The position numbers were made by a program, and so were the translations under genes. A stretch of 64,000 nucleotides of DNA from Streptomyces pseudovenezuelae (lineage in GTDB: Bacteria; Actinomycetota; Actinomycetes; Streptomycetales; Streptomycetaceae), in the NCBI RefSeq assembly GCF_001513955.1, contig NZ_KQ948149.1, forward strand, positions 32,202-96,201, written 5' to 3'. A model generated the notes under the pieces. It had not been told where the DNA came from. It made no database searches and saw only the letters and a program-made list of their open reading frames with translations. How positions within the stretch are numbered: the first letter of the stretch is position 1; each line of letters begins with the position of its first letter. This document shows positions 43,122 to 51,869 of the stretch, piece by piece.

Positions 43122-46022
43122 ATGACAGAGACGGCGAGCGGTCCGGCACGGAGTTCCCGCGCCAAGGGCACCAAGGCGACTGCGAACAAGGGCCTGCGTA
43201 TCGAGCGCATCCACACCACCCCCGGCGTGCATCCGTACGACGAGGTGGAATGGGCGCATCGTGACGTCGTCATGACCAACTGGCGCGACGGCTCGGTCAA
43301 CTTCGAGCAGCGTGGCGTCGAGTTCCCCGACTTCTGGTCGGTGAACGCGGTCAACATCGTCACCAGCAAATACTTCCGCGGTGCCGTCGGCACCCCCCAG
43401 CGCGAGGTGAGCCTCAAGCAGCTCATCGACCGCATCGTGAAGACGTACCGGAAGGCCGGCGAGGACTACAAGTACTTCGCCTCGCCCGCCGACGCGGAGA
43501 TCTTCGAGCACGAGCTGGCGTATGCCCTCCTGCACCAGATCTTCAGCTTCAACAGCCCGGTGTGGTTCAACGTCGGTACGCCCCAGCCGCAGCAGGTCTC
43601 GGCCTGCTTCATCCTGGCCGTCGACGACTCCATGGAGTCGATCCTCGACTGGTACAAGGAAGAGGGCATGATCTTCAAGGGCGGCTCCGGCGCCGGCCTG
43701 AACCTCTCCCGCATCCGCTCCTCCAAGGAACTGCTGTCCTCGGGCGGCAACGCCTCGGGTCCCGTCTCCTTCATGCGCGGTGCCGACGCCTCCGCGGGAA
43801 CCATCAAGTCGGGCGGCGCCACGCGTCGCGCCGCCAAGATGGTCATCCTCGACGTCGACCACCCCGACATCGAGGACTTCATCGAGACCAAGGTGAAGGA
43901 GGAGGAGAAGATCCGCGCCCTGCGCGACGCGGGCTTCGACATGGACCTGGGCGGCGACGACATCACGTCCGTCCAGTACCAGAACGCCAACAACTCGGTC
44001 CGCGTGAACGACACGTTCATGAAGGCCGTCGAGCAGGGCGGCAAGTTCGGCCTGACGTCCCGTATGACCGGCGAGGTCATCGAAGAGGTCGACGCCAAGT
44101 CGCTGTTCCGCAAGATGGCCGAGGCCGCGTGGGCCTGCGCCGACCCGGGCATCCAGTACGACGACACCATCAACCACTGGCACACCTGCCCGGAGTCCGG
44201 CCGTATCAACGGCTCGAACCCCTGCAGCGAGTACATGCACCTGGACAACACGTCCTGCAACCTCGCCTCGCTGAACCTCATGAAGTTCCTGAAGGACGAC
44301 GGCAAGGGCCACCAGTCCTTCGAGGTCGAGCGCTTCGCCAAGGTCGTCGAGCTCGTCATCACCGCGATGGACATCTCCATCTGCTTCGCGGACTTCCCGA
44401 CGCAGAAGATCGGTGAGAACACGCGCGCGTTCCGCCAGCTCGGCATCGGCTACGCCAACCTCGGCGCTCTGCTGATGGCGACCGGCCACGCGTACGACTC
44501 GGACGGCGGCCGCGCCCTCGCCGGGTCCATCACCTCTCTGATGACCGGCACCTCGTACAAGCGCTCCGCCGAACTCGCCGCGGTCGTCGGCCCGTACGAC
44601 GGCTACGCCCGCAACGCCCAGCCGCACCTGCGGGTCATGAAGCAGCACTCCGACGAGAACGGCAAGGCCGTCCGCATGGACGACCTCGACACGCCGATCT
44701 GGGCCGCCGCCACGGAGGCCTGGCAGGACGTGCTGCGCATCGGCGAGAAGAACGGTTTCCGTAACGCCCAGGCGTCCGTCATCGCCCCGACCGGCACCAT
44801 CGGTCTCGCGATGTCCTGCGACACCACCGGTCTTGAGCCCGACCTCGCGCTGGTCAAGTTCAAGAAGCTGGTCGGCGGCGGCTCGATGCAGATCGTCAAC
44901 GGCACCGTCCCGCAGGCCCTGCGCCGCCTGGGCTACCAGGAGGAGCAGATCGAGGCGATCGTCGCCCACATCGCCGAGAACGGCAATGTGATCGACGCCC
45001 CCGGCCTCAAGCACGAGCACTACGAGGTGTTCGACTGCGCCATGGGCGAGCGCTCCATCTCCGCGATGGGTCACGTCCGCATGATGGCCGCGATCCAGCC
45101 GTGGATCTCGGGCGCGCTGTCCAAGACGGTCAACCTGCCGGAGACGGCGACCGTCGAGGACGTCGAGGAGGTCTACTTCGAGGCCTGGAAGATGGGCGTG
45201 AAGGCGCTCGCCATCTACCGTGACAACTGCAAGGTCGGCCAGCCCCTCTCCGCCAAGACCAAGGAGAAGGAGAAGACCGAGGTCACGGAGAAGGCCGAGG
45301 CGACCATCCGCGAGACGGTCGAGAAGGTCATCGAGTACCGTCCGGTCCGCAAGCGCCTCCCGAAGGGCCGTCCCGGCATCACGACGTCCTTCACGGTCGG
45401 CGGCGCCGAGGGCTACATGACCGCCAACTCCTACCCGGACGACGGTCTCGGCGAGGTCTTCCTGAAGATGTCCAAGCAGGGCTCCACCCTTGCGGGCATG
45501 ATGGACGCCTTCTCCATCGCGGTCTCCGTCGGACTCCAGTACGGCGTGCCGCTGGAGACGTACGTCTCGAAGTTCACCAACATGCGCTTCGAGCCGGCCG
45601 GCATGACGGACGACCCGGACGTGCGGATGGCGCAGTCGATCGTCGACTACATCTTCCGCCGCCTGGCGCTCGACTTCCTGCCCTTCGAGACCCGCTCCGC
45701 GCTCGGCATCCACTCCGCCGAGGAGCGTCAGCGCCACCTCGAGACCGGCTCCTACGAGCCGACCGAGGAGGAGGTCGACGTCGAGGGGCTCGCCCAGTCG
45801 GCGCCGCGCACCCAGGAGCTGAAGGCCGTGGCCACGCCGCGTGCCGAGGTCGAGGCGGCCAAGCCCGCCCCGCAGCAGGCCCACACCAGCGCCGAGTTGG
45901 TGGAGATGCAGCTGGGTATCCAGGCCGATGCCCCGCTGTGCTTCTCCTGCGGTACGAAGATGCAGCGGGCCGGTTCCTGCTACATCTGCGAGGGTTGTGG
46001 CTCCACCAGCGGTTGCAGCTGA
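43122..46022 (+). CDS. nrdJ: Vitamin B12-dependent (class II) ribonucleotide reductase NrdJ
   Basis: Adenosylcobalamin-dependent reductase of ribonucleotides to deoxyribonucleotides (966 aa), oxygen-independent. Active-site blocks: VSACFILAVDDSME, NPCSEYMHLDNTSCNLASLN and IAPTGTIGLAMSCDTTGLEP. A C-terminal zinc-ribbon/shuttle tail carries CFSCGTKM, CYICEGCG and the final GCS. ATG 43122 has GGGAGGCGGC before it; the open frame to 43020 is not conserved. Size and tail are normal for streptomycete NrdJ. Followed by a strong terminator. Other Streptomyces also carry class Ia nrdAB elsewhere. Confidence 0.95.
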   Translation: MTETASGPARSSRAKGTKATANKGLRIERIHTTPGVHPYDEVEWAHRDVVMTNWRDGSVNFEQRGVEFPDFWSVNAVNIVTSKYFRGAVGTPQREVSLKQLIDRIVKTYRKAGEDYKYFASPADAEIFEHELAYALLHQIFSFNSPVWFNVGTPQPQQVSACFILAVDDSMESILDWYKEEGMIFKGGSGAGLNLSRIRSSKELLSSGGNASGPVSFMRGADASAGTIKSGGATRRAAKMVILDVDHPDIEDFIETKVKEEEKIRALRDAGFDMDLGGDDITSVQYQNANNSVRVNDTFMKAVEQGGKFGLTSRMTGEVIEEVDAKSLFRKMAEAAWACADPGIQYDDTINHWHTCPESGRINGSNPCSEYMHLDNTSCNLASLNLMKFLKDDGKGHQSFEVERFAKVVELVITAMDISICFADFPTQKIGENTRAFRQLGIGYANLGALLMATGHAYDSDGGRALAGSITSLMTGTSYKRSAELAAVVGPYDGYARNAQPHLRVMKQHSDENGKAVRMDDLDTPIWAAATEAWQDVLRIGEKNGFRNAQASVIAPTGTIGLAMSCDTTGLEPDLALVKFKKLVGGGSMQIVNGTVPQALRRLGYQEEQIEAIVAHIAENGNVIDAPGLKHEHYEVFDCAMGERSISAMGHVRMMAAIQPWISGALSKTVNLPETATVEDVEEVYFEAWKMGVKALAIYRDNCKVGQPLSAKTKEKEKTEVTEKAEATIRETVEKVIEYRPVRKRLPKGRPGITTSFTVGGAEGYMTANSYPDDGLGEVFLKMSKQGSTLAGMMDAFSIAVSVGLQYGVPLETYVSKFTNMRFEPAGMTDDPDVRMAQSIVDYIFRRLALDFLPFETRSALGIHSAEERQRHLETGSYEPTEEEVDVEGLAQSAPRTQELKAVATPRAEVEAAKPAPQQAHTSAELVEMQLGIQADAPLCFSCGTKMQRAGSCYICEGCGSTSGCS

Positions 46023-46041
46023 TGTGAGCTAGGCCGTCCAG

Positions 46042-46083
46042 GGCGGTGCAGTCGGATGCCGACTGCACCGCCTTCGGTTTTTT
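46042..46083 (+). terminator. Intrinsic terminator of nrdRJ
   Basis: GGCGGTGCAGTCGG (46042-46055) pairs perfectly with 46059-46072, loop 3 nt, followed by TTCGGTTTTTT. It is the only classical T-tract terminator in this window. Confidence 0.9.
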
Positions 46084-46174
46084 CCGTTTCTCCACAGGAC
46101 GATCACACGTTAGGCTCCCCCCGCGCATGACCGGCGCGAACAGCAGGGCGGGGAACGTGGGGGACACGGGGAAC

Positions 46175-46882
46175 ATGGCTGAGCAGCAGATTGCCGATGC
46201 CGCAGCGGGTGCGGGAGAGCCGGAGAAGGGTTCGAACGAGTGGGGCCAGGCCATAGCGGCACTGGTGGTGGTCGGGGGTCTCGCGGCCCTTTTGTTGTCA
46301 GGGACCTTTCAGCAGAAGTCCAGCGACCCCGAACCGGCCGAGTGCCACACCTCGGACGACGCCCGGCCGTCGAAGCCCGTCTCAGGGGTGCAGTTGTGCT
46401 CGGCGCTGAACCGGGCGGACCTGCCGACACTGCTCGGCACTCCGACCGAGTACGCGATGACGGCCAGTGGCAAGGAGAGTGTGGGCGACTGGGCCGACGG
46501 CACCAAGACCGTCACGCCCGAGGCGGAGGTCCAGCTGTCCACCTACACCGTGAACCTCTCGACGTCCGACGACGACATCCCGGTGGCCGAGATGGCCGGC
46601 TTCCTGGGGAGGTCGGTGGAGAACAGGACCATAGGCGGGCACCCGGCGGTCCTCTACTCGGACCGGACCATCGCCCTCAAGTTCAACCTCGGCGGGGGCA
46701 AGGTCGACACCGGCCCCGGCGGGATCGCCCGCAGCCTGCTGGTGGCCAAGGACACCAAGGACGGCGGCGGCTTCTACGAGGTCTCCATATGGCGTCAGGA
46801 CGACGTCCTGCCCGATGACCTCGCGCTGCTCCGCGTCGCCGAGACGGTGCTGCCGACGGTCCCGGGCTGGACCGCCGGCTGA
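46175..46882 (+). CDS. Membrane-anchored exported protein of unknown function
   Basis: 235 aa: one N-terminal membrane helix (AIAALVVVGGLAALLLSGTF) followed by an extracytoplasmic domain with two cysteines (ECHTS and LCSAL) that could form a disulfide. Blocks LNRADLPTLLGTPTEYAMTA and GGHPAVLYSDRTIALKF suggest a compact lipoprotein-like fold similar to other streptomycete proteins of unknown role. ATG 46175 (GGGGAAC upstream) is taken; GTG 46157 is an alternative. It converges with the TerD gene, 4 bp apart. Confidence 0.65.
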   Translation: MAEQQIADAAAGAGEPEKGSNEWGQAIAALVVVGGLAALLLSGTFQQKSSDPEPAECHTSDDARPSKPVSGVQLCSALNRADLPTLLGTPTEYAMTASGKESVGDWADGTKTVTPEAEVQLSTYTVNLSTSDDDIPVAEMAGFLGRSVENRTIGGHPAVLYSDRTIALKFNLGGGKVDTGPGGIARSLLVAKDTKDGGGFYEVSIWRQDDVLPDDLALLRVAETVLPTVPGWTAG

Positions 46883-46886
46883 CACG

Positions 46887-47411
46887 TCACGCCCGGCCCA
46901 TGCTCCGGGTGAACGTCGCGGGGTCGTCGTCGAAGCCGCTGATCCCCGGGTGGAAGTCCCAGGTGCCGGATTCCTGGCGTACGAACTCCCCGACCTTCGC
47001 GGCCGTGGCGCCGAGGACGGCGCCGAAGTCGTCCTCGGCCAGGACCGTGTAGCCCTCCCGTATGCGCAGGCCCGGATTGAGCACGCCGACGAAGGTGCGG
47101 TGCGCGGAGCGCTGCTGGATGACGGCGCCGACGACCACACGCGTGTACCGGGCGTCCAGCCGGTCGAGTTCGAGGGTCATGACCTCGTCCCAGCCGAAGC
47201 CCTTGCCGTCCTTGCTGTCCCGGTTGAGATAGATGGTGCCGTCGGGGGAACGGCTGTCGAAGTGCACCACATAGGCGGGATCGCCGTACGGATCGCCCGC
47301 CACGTAGGTCGCCGCGACGATGTCCAGGTCGGTGGCCGGCTGCCCCGCCGGACTCGGATCCCACTTGAGCGCGACCTCGACCTTGCGGATCCCCTTGTTG
47401 ATGCCGCTCAC
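46887..47411 (-). CDS. TerD-family stress protein
   Basis: 174 aa. TerD domain features: VEVALKWDPSP, TDLDIVAATYV, VHFDSRSPDGTIYLNRDSKDG and LDARYTRVVVGAVIQ, which include the acidic Ca2+-binding loops. The family includes tellurite-resistance and cell-envelope stress proteins. Here it is a singleton, not in a ter cluster. GTG 47411 with GGGGAGATCTG upstream is selected. Role in this strain unknown. Confidence 0.85.
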   Translation of the reverse strand: MSGINKGIRKVEVALKWDPSPAGQPATDLDIVAATYVAGDPYGDPAYVVHFDSRSPDGTIYLNRDSKDGKGFGWDEVMTLELDRLDARYTRVVVGAVIQQRSAHRTFVGVLNPGLRIREGYTVLAEDDFGAVLGATAAKVGEFVRQESGTWDFHPGISGFDDDPATFTRSMGRA

Positions 47412-47547
47412 CAGATCTCCCCTTCCCCCTGTGGCCACGGTCCGAACTGCCGGTCAGGCAGGACCGGTTGTCCATCCTGCCACGCGCGTGTGTCACTCGT
47501 GGGTCACCTCTGCAGCCGAGCGTGACCGGCGCCACCCTCCGTGGCCT

Positions 47548-47559
47548 TACCATGGCGCG
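47548..47559 (+). promoter_or_regulatory. Leaderless -10 element of the YdbC-like gene
   Basis: TACCAT (47548-47553), 6 nt, GTG 47560. No ribosome-binding site. Confidence 0.45.
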
Positions 47560-48165
47560 GTGCTGGTCAAGTGGATTCGCTGCACCGTGGTGGACCGCCG
47601 CGGGTTCGAGCGGGGGCAGCGAAAGTGGGCGGGGCTTCTGGGAGAGCCGGGGTTTCGGGGACAGGGCGGGGGCTGGAGCCGGGGACGGCAGGGCGTGGCG
47701 CACATCTTCTCCTTCTGGGAGAGCCGTTCCTTCTACGACTCCTTCATGGCGCGTTCCCATGACCGGCTCGCGGCGGCCCAGTCCGGCACGTTCAAGGACA
47801 TCCAGGTCAAACTGTTCGACTACCGCTTCGACGTGAAGACGGGCTTCGAGCCACGCTTCACCGACGCCGACCTGGTGCGGTTCGCCCACTGCCGCGTCCA
47901 CGAGGAGCGTGCGGAGCACTTCACCCTCATGCAGGAGAAGGTCTGGAATCCGGCGATGGCCGGCTCGCCCGGCATGATCCGCGGCCTGTTCGGCGAGGCT
48001 CCGGGGAACGAGTTCCTGGTGCTCTCGATGTGGCGGTCGGCCGCCGAGCACGGCAAGTACCGCACCGAACGGGTGGAACGCCTCATCCTGAGGGCGCAGA
48101 CCGAGGCCGACGTAGCCGCGCTCACGGGCGACATCCTGGACCTCGAACCCGCCTGGACGGTTTGA
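47560..48165 (+). CDS. YdbC-like (DUF4937) protein
   Basis: 201 aa with two similar halves, each resembling a ferredoxin-like monooxygenase (ABM) fold: VLVKWIRCTVVDRRGFERGQ with HIFSFWESRSFYDSFM, and VRFAHCRVHEERAEHFTLMQ with FLVLSMWRSAAEHGKY. This is how DUF4937/YdbC proteins appear. The substrate is unknown. GTG 47560 is chosen because a -10 box sits 6 nt upstream and it opens the conserved domain; the frame extends to 47320 without conservation. Confidence 0.75.
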   Translation: MLVKWIRCTVVDRRGFERGQRKWAGLLGEPGFRGQGGGWSRGRQGVAHIFSFWESRSFYDSFMARSHDRLAAAQSGTFKDIQVKLFDYRFDVKTGFEPRFTDADLVRFAHCRVHEERAEHFTLMQEKVWNPAMAGSPGMIRGLFGEAPGNEFLVLSMWRSAAEHGKYRTERVERLILRAQTEADVAALTGDILDLEPAWTV

Positions 48166-48229
48166 TGTCCGAACTCACCGGACACGCGGCTCGGCGGGGC
48201 CGAGGGTGCGGGAAATGTGTGACCTACGC

Positions 48230-48246
48230 CGTATGGAGGCCATACG
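48230..48246. promoter_or_regulatory. Palindromic operator candidate
   Basis: CGTATGG-AGG-CCATACG, perfect 7-bp arms, just upstream of the histidine phosphatase promoter. No nearby regulator identifies it. Confidence 0.4.
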
Positions 48247-48272
48247 AGTGCTCGATACGCCCTCACTCGATC

Positions 48273-48284
48273 TAGGGTCTTGGC
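48273..48284 (+). promoter_or_regulatory. Leaderless -10 element of the histidine phosphatase gene
   Basis: TAGGGT (48273-48278), 6 nt, ATG 48285. Confidence 0.5.
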
Positions 48285-48944
48285 ATGGCACGACCACGGC
48301 GAATCGTCCTTGTCCGGCACGGGGAGTCAACGGGCAATGTTGATGACACCGTGTATGAACGCGAACCCGATCACGCGCTGGCCCTGACGGAACGGGGCTG
48401 GCGGCAGGCGGAGGAGACCGGGAAACGGCTGCGAGAGGTGCTGGGCCGCGAACAGGTCAGTGTGTACGTCTCTCCGTACCGTCGCACCCACGAGACCCTT
48501 CGCGCCTTCCATCTGGATCCCGAACTGATACGCGTGCGTGAGGAACCCCGGCTGCGGGAGCAGGACTGGGGCAACTGGCAGGACCGCGACGACGTGCGCC
48601 TGCAGAAGGCGTACCGCGACGCCTACGGGCACTTCTTCTACCGGTTCGCGCAGGGCGAGTCCGGGGCCGATGTGTACGACCGGGTCGGCGGCTTCCTGGA
48701 GAGCCTGTTCCGCAGCTTCGAGGCGCCCGATCATCCGCCGAACGTCCTGATCGTGACGCACGGCCTGGCGATGCGGCTGTTCTGCATGCGCTGGTTCCAC
48801 TGGACGGTCGCCGAATTCGAGTCGCTCGCGAATCCCGGGAACGCGGAGATGCGGATGCTCGTTCTCGGGGACGACGGCAAGTACGCCCTTGACCGGCCCT
48901 TCCAGCGCTGGCGTGAGCCGGAACCGTACGGGATCACCGATTAG
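48285..48944 (+). CDS. Histidine phosphatase family protein
   Basis: 219 aa phosphoglycerate-mutase-like phosphatase. The catalytic RHGES motif is in LVRHGESTGN, the second arginine in SPYRRTHET, and the late catalytic His in VTHGLAMRLF. The insert QDWGNWQDRDDVRLQK is typical of the actinobacterial/fungal-like subgroup. Substrate unknown. Next gene follows after 12 nt. Confidence 0.88.
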   Translation: MARPRRIVLVRHGESTGNVDDTVYEREPDHALALTERGWRQAEETGKRLREVLGREQVSVYVSPYRRTHETLRAFHLDPELIRVREEPRLREQDWGNWQDRDDVRLQKAYRDAYGHFFYRFAQGESGADVYDRVGGFLESLFRSFEAPDHPPNVLIVTHGLAMRLFCMRWFHWTVAEFESLANPGNAEMRMLVLGDDGKYALDRPFQRWREPEPYGITD

Positions 48945-48956
48945 AGTGGCAGGCCG

Positions 48957-49862
48957 ATGACCGCTGACTCCTCATCCGACGGGCGCCTGAGCCGCGCCCT
49001 CGCCAGTCTGCGTGGCCTTGCCGTGGGGGACGCGCTGGGCTCGCAGTTCTTCGTACCGGTGAACTACCCCCTGCTGAAGAACCGCGAGCTGCCGCCCGGC
49101 GACTGGCAGTGGACGGACGACACCGAGATGGCCTGCTCGGTGGTGGCCGTCCTGGCCGCCCACCACCGCATCGACCAGGACGCCCTGGCCCAGTCCTTCG
49201 CCGCGCACCACGACTTCGACCGGGGGTACGGTCCCGCCGTCAACCGACTGCTGCGGCTGGTCCGCGAGGGCGGTGACTGGCGTGAACTCGCCGCGGCCCT
49301 CTTCAACGGGCAGGGCTCCTGGGGCAACGGGGCCGCGATGCGCATCGCGCCTCTCGGCGCCTTCTACGCCGACGACCCGGAGCAGGCAACCCACCAGGCG
49401 GAGATCTCGGCCTACCCGACGCATCAGCACCGGGAAGCGGTCGTCGGCGCCATGGCCGTCGCCGCGGCCGCCGCGCTGGCCGCTGCCCCCGGCGGTCCGC
49501 CCAGCCCCGGCGCGCTTCTGGACGGCGTCATCTCGCTCGTCCCGAAGAGTGCCGTCGGCGCGGGCCTCAGACGGGCCCGCGACATGCTCGACTACGGCGA
49601 CGCCTCCACCGTGGCGGCCGTGCTGGGATGCGGGCGCCGTACGACGGCCCACGACACCGTGCCGTTCGCTGTCTGGTCCGCCGCCCGGTCCTTGGGCGAC
49701 TACGAAGAGGCGTTCTGGACGACCGCCCAGGTCGGCGGGGACGTGGACACCACCTGCGCCATCGTGGGCGGCGTGATCGCCGCAGGGAAGGCCGGGACGC
49801 CGCCCGCCGAGTGGGTGGACCGGACCGAGGCGTTTCCGGAGTGGTTGCGGGTGCCGGAGTAG
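48957..49862 (+). CDS. ADP-ribosylglycohydrolase family protein
   Basis: 301 aa, all-alpha hydrolase removing ADP-ribose from proteins or related targets. The Mg-binding motif is QWTDDTEMA, the start block is GLAVGDALG, and the second metal block GGDVDTTCAIVGG is present. Length fits bacterial DraG/ARH-like enzymes. TAGAGT 9 nt before ATG 48957 may be a -10 that overlaps the upstream stop; GGCAGG could also serve ribosome binding. Probably co-transcribed with the phosphatase. Confidence 0.9.
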   Translation: MTADSSSDGRLSRALASLRGLAVGDALGSQFFVPVNYPLLKNRELPPGDWQWTDDTEMACSVVAVLAAHHRIDQDALAQSFAAHHDFDRGYGPAVNRLLRLVREGGDWRELAAALFNGQGSWGNGAAMRIAPLGAFYADDPEQATHQAEISAYPTHQHREAVVGAMAVAAAAALAAAPGGPPSPGALLDGVISLVPKSAVGAGLRRARDMLDYGDASTVAAVLGCGRRTTAHDTVPFAVWSAARSLGDYEEAFWTTAQVGGDVDTTCAIVGGVIAAGKAGTPPAEWVDRTEAFPEWLRVPE

Positions 49863-50134
49863 CGGCCGGTGCCGGACCGAGGCATATCGTCGAAACTCTC
49901 CGTGTTCTCTGGGAACTCTGCGTAACCGGCCGTGCGTTGTCATGACAGTTGCCGTGCGACGGGTGGGCCGGTGTGCAGGCGCGTGACAGGGGCGGGGGTG
50001 CAGCCATGGGGTGGTGGTCGATGTTCGCCCTGTTGAGCACGGTTCTTCTGGTGCGGATGGCCGGACTGTGGTCCTCGCCGTCGATCCGCCGGACCCGGTC
50101 CGGCCATCCGCGGCTCATCGCGAGCTCGGCCCCC
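49863..50134. other. Convergent spacer
   Basis: 272 bp between convergent genes. A short frame from ATG 50006 encodes a hydrophobic stretch (MGWWSMFALLSTVLLV), but it runs into the antisense of the MFS gene, so I do not call it. No clear terminator was found. Confidence 0.4.
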
Positions 50135-51682
50135 TCAGCCGAGACCCGGACCCGCCGTGCCGGCGAGCGCCTCCAGGTCGCTCTTGCGTACCTTGATCAC
50201 GAACCAGGCAGTGACCAGGGCGAGTACGGCCATCGAGGCGGCTGCGACGAAGCCCGACGAGATGCCCTGGGCGAGCACCTCGTGTCCCCACGGGGCGGGC
50301 AGTTGGTGCGTCTTGGCGAACTCCGCCTTCTGTTCCGCCGAGCCGTCGGCCATGAAGTGCGGCACCTGCTTCTCCGCCTCGTCCTTGCTGGCCGACCCGA
50401 ACACCGTCGTCAGGATGGACAAGCCGAGCGAACCGCCCACCTGTTGCGTGGTGTTGAGCAGCCCGGAGGCGGCGCCGGCCTCGTGCTGGGCGACGCCGGA
50501 GACGGCGGTGATCGTCAGCGTCACGAAGTTCAGGCCCATGCCGAAGCCGAAGATCAGCATGGGGCCGAGAACTCCGCCGACGTAGGAGCTGTCGGAGCTG
50601 ATGAGGGCCTGCCAGGCGAGTCCGGTCACCGCGAGCGCCGAACCGGCGAGCATGAACGGCTTGGGGCCGAGCACCGGCAGGAATCGCTGCGACAGGCCCG
50701 CTCCCAGCGCGATGACGACGGTCACGGGCAGGAAGGCGAGACCGGCCTCGATCGGGGTGTAGTCCAGGACGTTCTGGACGAAGAGCACGATGTAGAAGAA
50801 CATGCCGAACATCGCGGCGGCGAGACTCAGCATGATCACGTACGTGCCCGAGCGGTTGCGGTCGGCGAACATCCGCAAGGGGGTGATCGGCTCCTTGGCG
50901 CGCGACTCGATGAACGCGAAGGCGAGCAGGAGTACCACGGCGACGCCGAAGGACCCGATGGTCAGGTTGTCCCGCCAGCCCTCGTCGGCGGCGCGGATGA
51001 AGCCGTAGACCAGCAGGGCCATGCCTCCTGTGGAGGTCAGGGCGCCCGCGATGTCGAAGCGGCCGCTGTGCCGTTGCGACTCGCTGATGTACAGCGGGGT
51101 GAGCACGGCGATCAGCACGCCGATCGGCACGTTGACGAAGAGCACCCATCGCCAGTCGAGCCACTCGGTGAGCATGCCTCCCGCCAGCAGGCCTATGGCA
51201 CCGCCACCCGCGGAGACGGCGGCGAAGACACCGAAGGCCCGGTTCCGCTCGGGTCCTTCGGGAAAGGTGGTGGTGATCAGTGCCAGCGAGGTCGGCGACG
51301 CGATCGCGCCACCCACGCCCTGCAGAACACGGGCGGCCAGCAGCTGCCAGGGTTCCTGGGCGAGGCCGCCGAGCAGCGAGGCGAAGGTGAACAGCAGGAT
51401 GCCGGTCATGAAGACCCGGCGGCGCCCGAGGATGTCACCCGCGCGACCGCCCAGAAGCAGCAGGCCGCCGAAGGTGAGCGTGTAGGCGCTGACGACCCAG
51501 GTGAGGTCGGTGGTGCTGAACTCGAGAGCGTCTTGAATGTGCGGCAGCGCGATGTTCACAATCGTCGCGTCGAGTACCACCATGAGTTGGCAGGCCGCGA
51601 TGACGGCGAGTGCGATGCCCGGTCGCCCTGCCCGGCGGGCCGCACCTGGTTTCTGATCGTTGATCAACTGAGAGGTTGTCAC
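50135..51682 (-). CDS. MFS DHA2 (EmrB/QacA-type) drug exporter
   Basis: Proton-driven multidrug efflux protein (515 aa) with about 14 membrane segments. Motif D1-like VLDATIVNIALPHIQ is in helix 1, motif A GRAGDILGRRR in loop 2-3, and motif C-like AVSAGGGAIGLLAGG. A large periplasmic-side loop (~420-465) is hydrophilic. GTG 51682 has GGGGACCC upstream. It is divergent from a TetR gene, with two matched palindromes between them, so it is a classic regulated exporter. Confidence 0.9.
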   Translation of the reverse strand: MTTSQLINDQKPGAARRAGRPGIALAVIAACQLMVVLDATIVNIALPHIQDALEFSTTDLTWVVSAYTLTFGGLLLLGGRAGDILGRRRVFMTGILLFTFASLLGGLAQEPWQLLAARVLQGVGGAIASPTSLALITTTFPEGPERNRAFGVFAAVSAGGGAIGLLAGGMLTEWLDWRWVLFVNVPIGVLIAVLTPLYISESQRHSGRFDIAGALTSTGGMALLVYGFIRAADEGWRDNLTIGSFGVAVVLLLAFAFIESRAKEPITPLRMFADRNRSGTYVIMLSLAAAMFGMFFYIVLFVQNVLDYTPIEAGLAFLPVTVVIALGAGLSQRFLPVLGPKPFMLAGSALAVTGLAWQALISSDSSYVGGVLGPMLIFGFGMGLNFVTLTITAVSGVAQHEAGAASGLLNTTQQVGGSLGLSILTTVFGSASKDEAEKQVPHFMADGSAEQKAEFAKTHQLPAPWGHEVLAQGISSGFVAAASMAVLALVTAWFVIKVRKSDLEALAGTAGPGLG

Positions 51683-51705
51683 TATGGGTCCCCCACAAGC
51701 GCGTT

Positions 51706-51725
51706 AGTGAACGGTCGCGTTCACT
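51706..51725. promoter_or_regulatory. TetR operator, MFS-proximal
   Basis: AGTGAACG-GTCG-CGTTCACT, 8-bp perfect arms, 24 bp upstream of the exporter start. Confidence 0.75.
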
Positions 51726-51753
51726 GTTGCGTCAACGGTAGTGAGTCCCCAGT

Positions 51754-51773
51754 AGTGAACGCAAGCGTTCACT
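51754..51773. promoter_or_regulatory. TetR operator, tetR-proximal
   Basis: AGTGAACGC-AA-GCGTTCACT, 9-bp perfect arms, same motif as the first operator. Centres are 48 bp apart. Confidence 0.8.
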
Positions 51774-51869
51774 TAAGTTTGTTGGCGCGTGGCGTGTCCC
51801 CCTGTGTCGCCGCGCGGTGTCCCGTCCCTCCCCGAAACCCCCGCTTCCCTGTTCGCTGGAGACACTCAG

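Noticed and set aside
42534..45884. 1116-residue minus-strand open frame opposite nrdJ
   Set aside because: Its residues are antisense to a well-conserved gene. Long antisense frames are expected with GC-biased third positions. No family motif.
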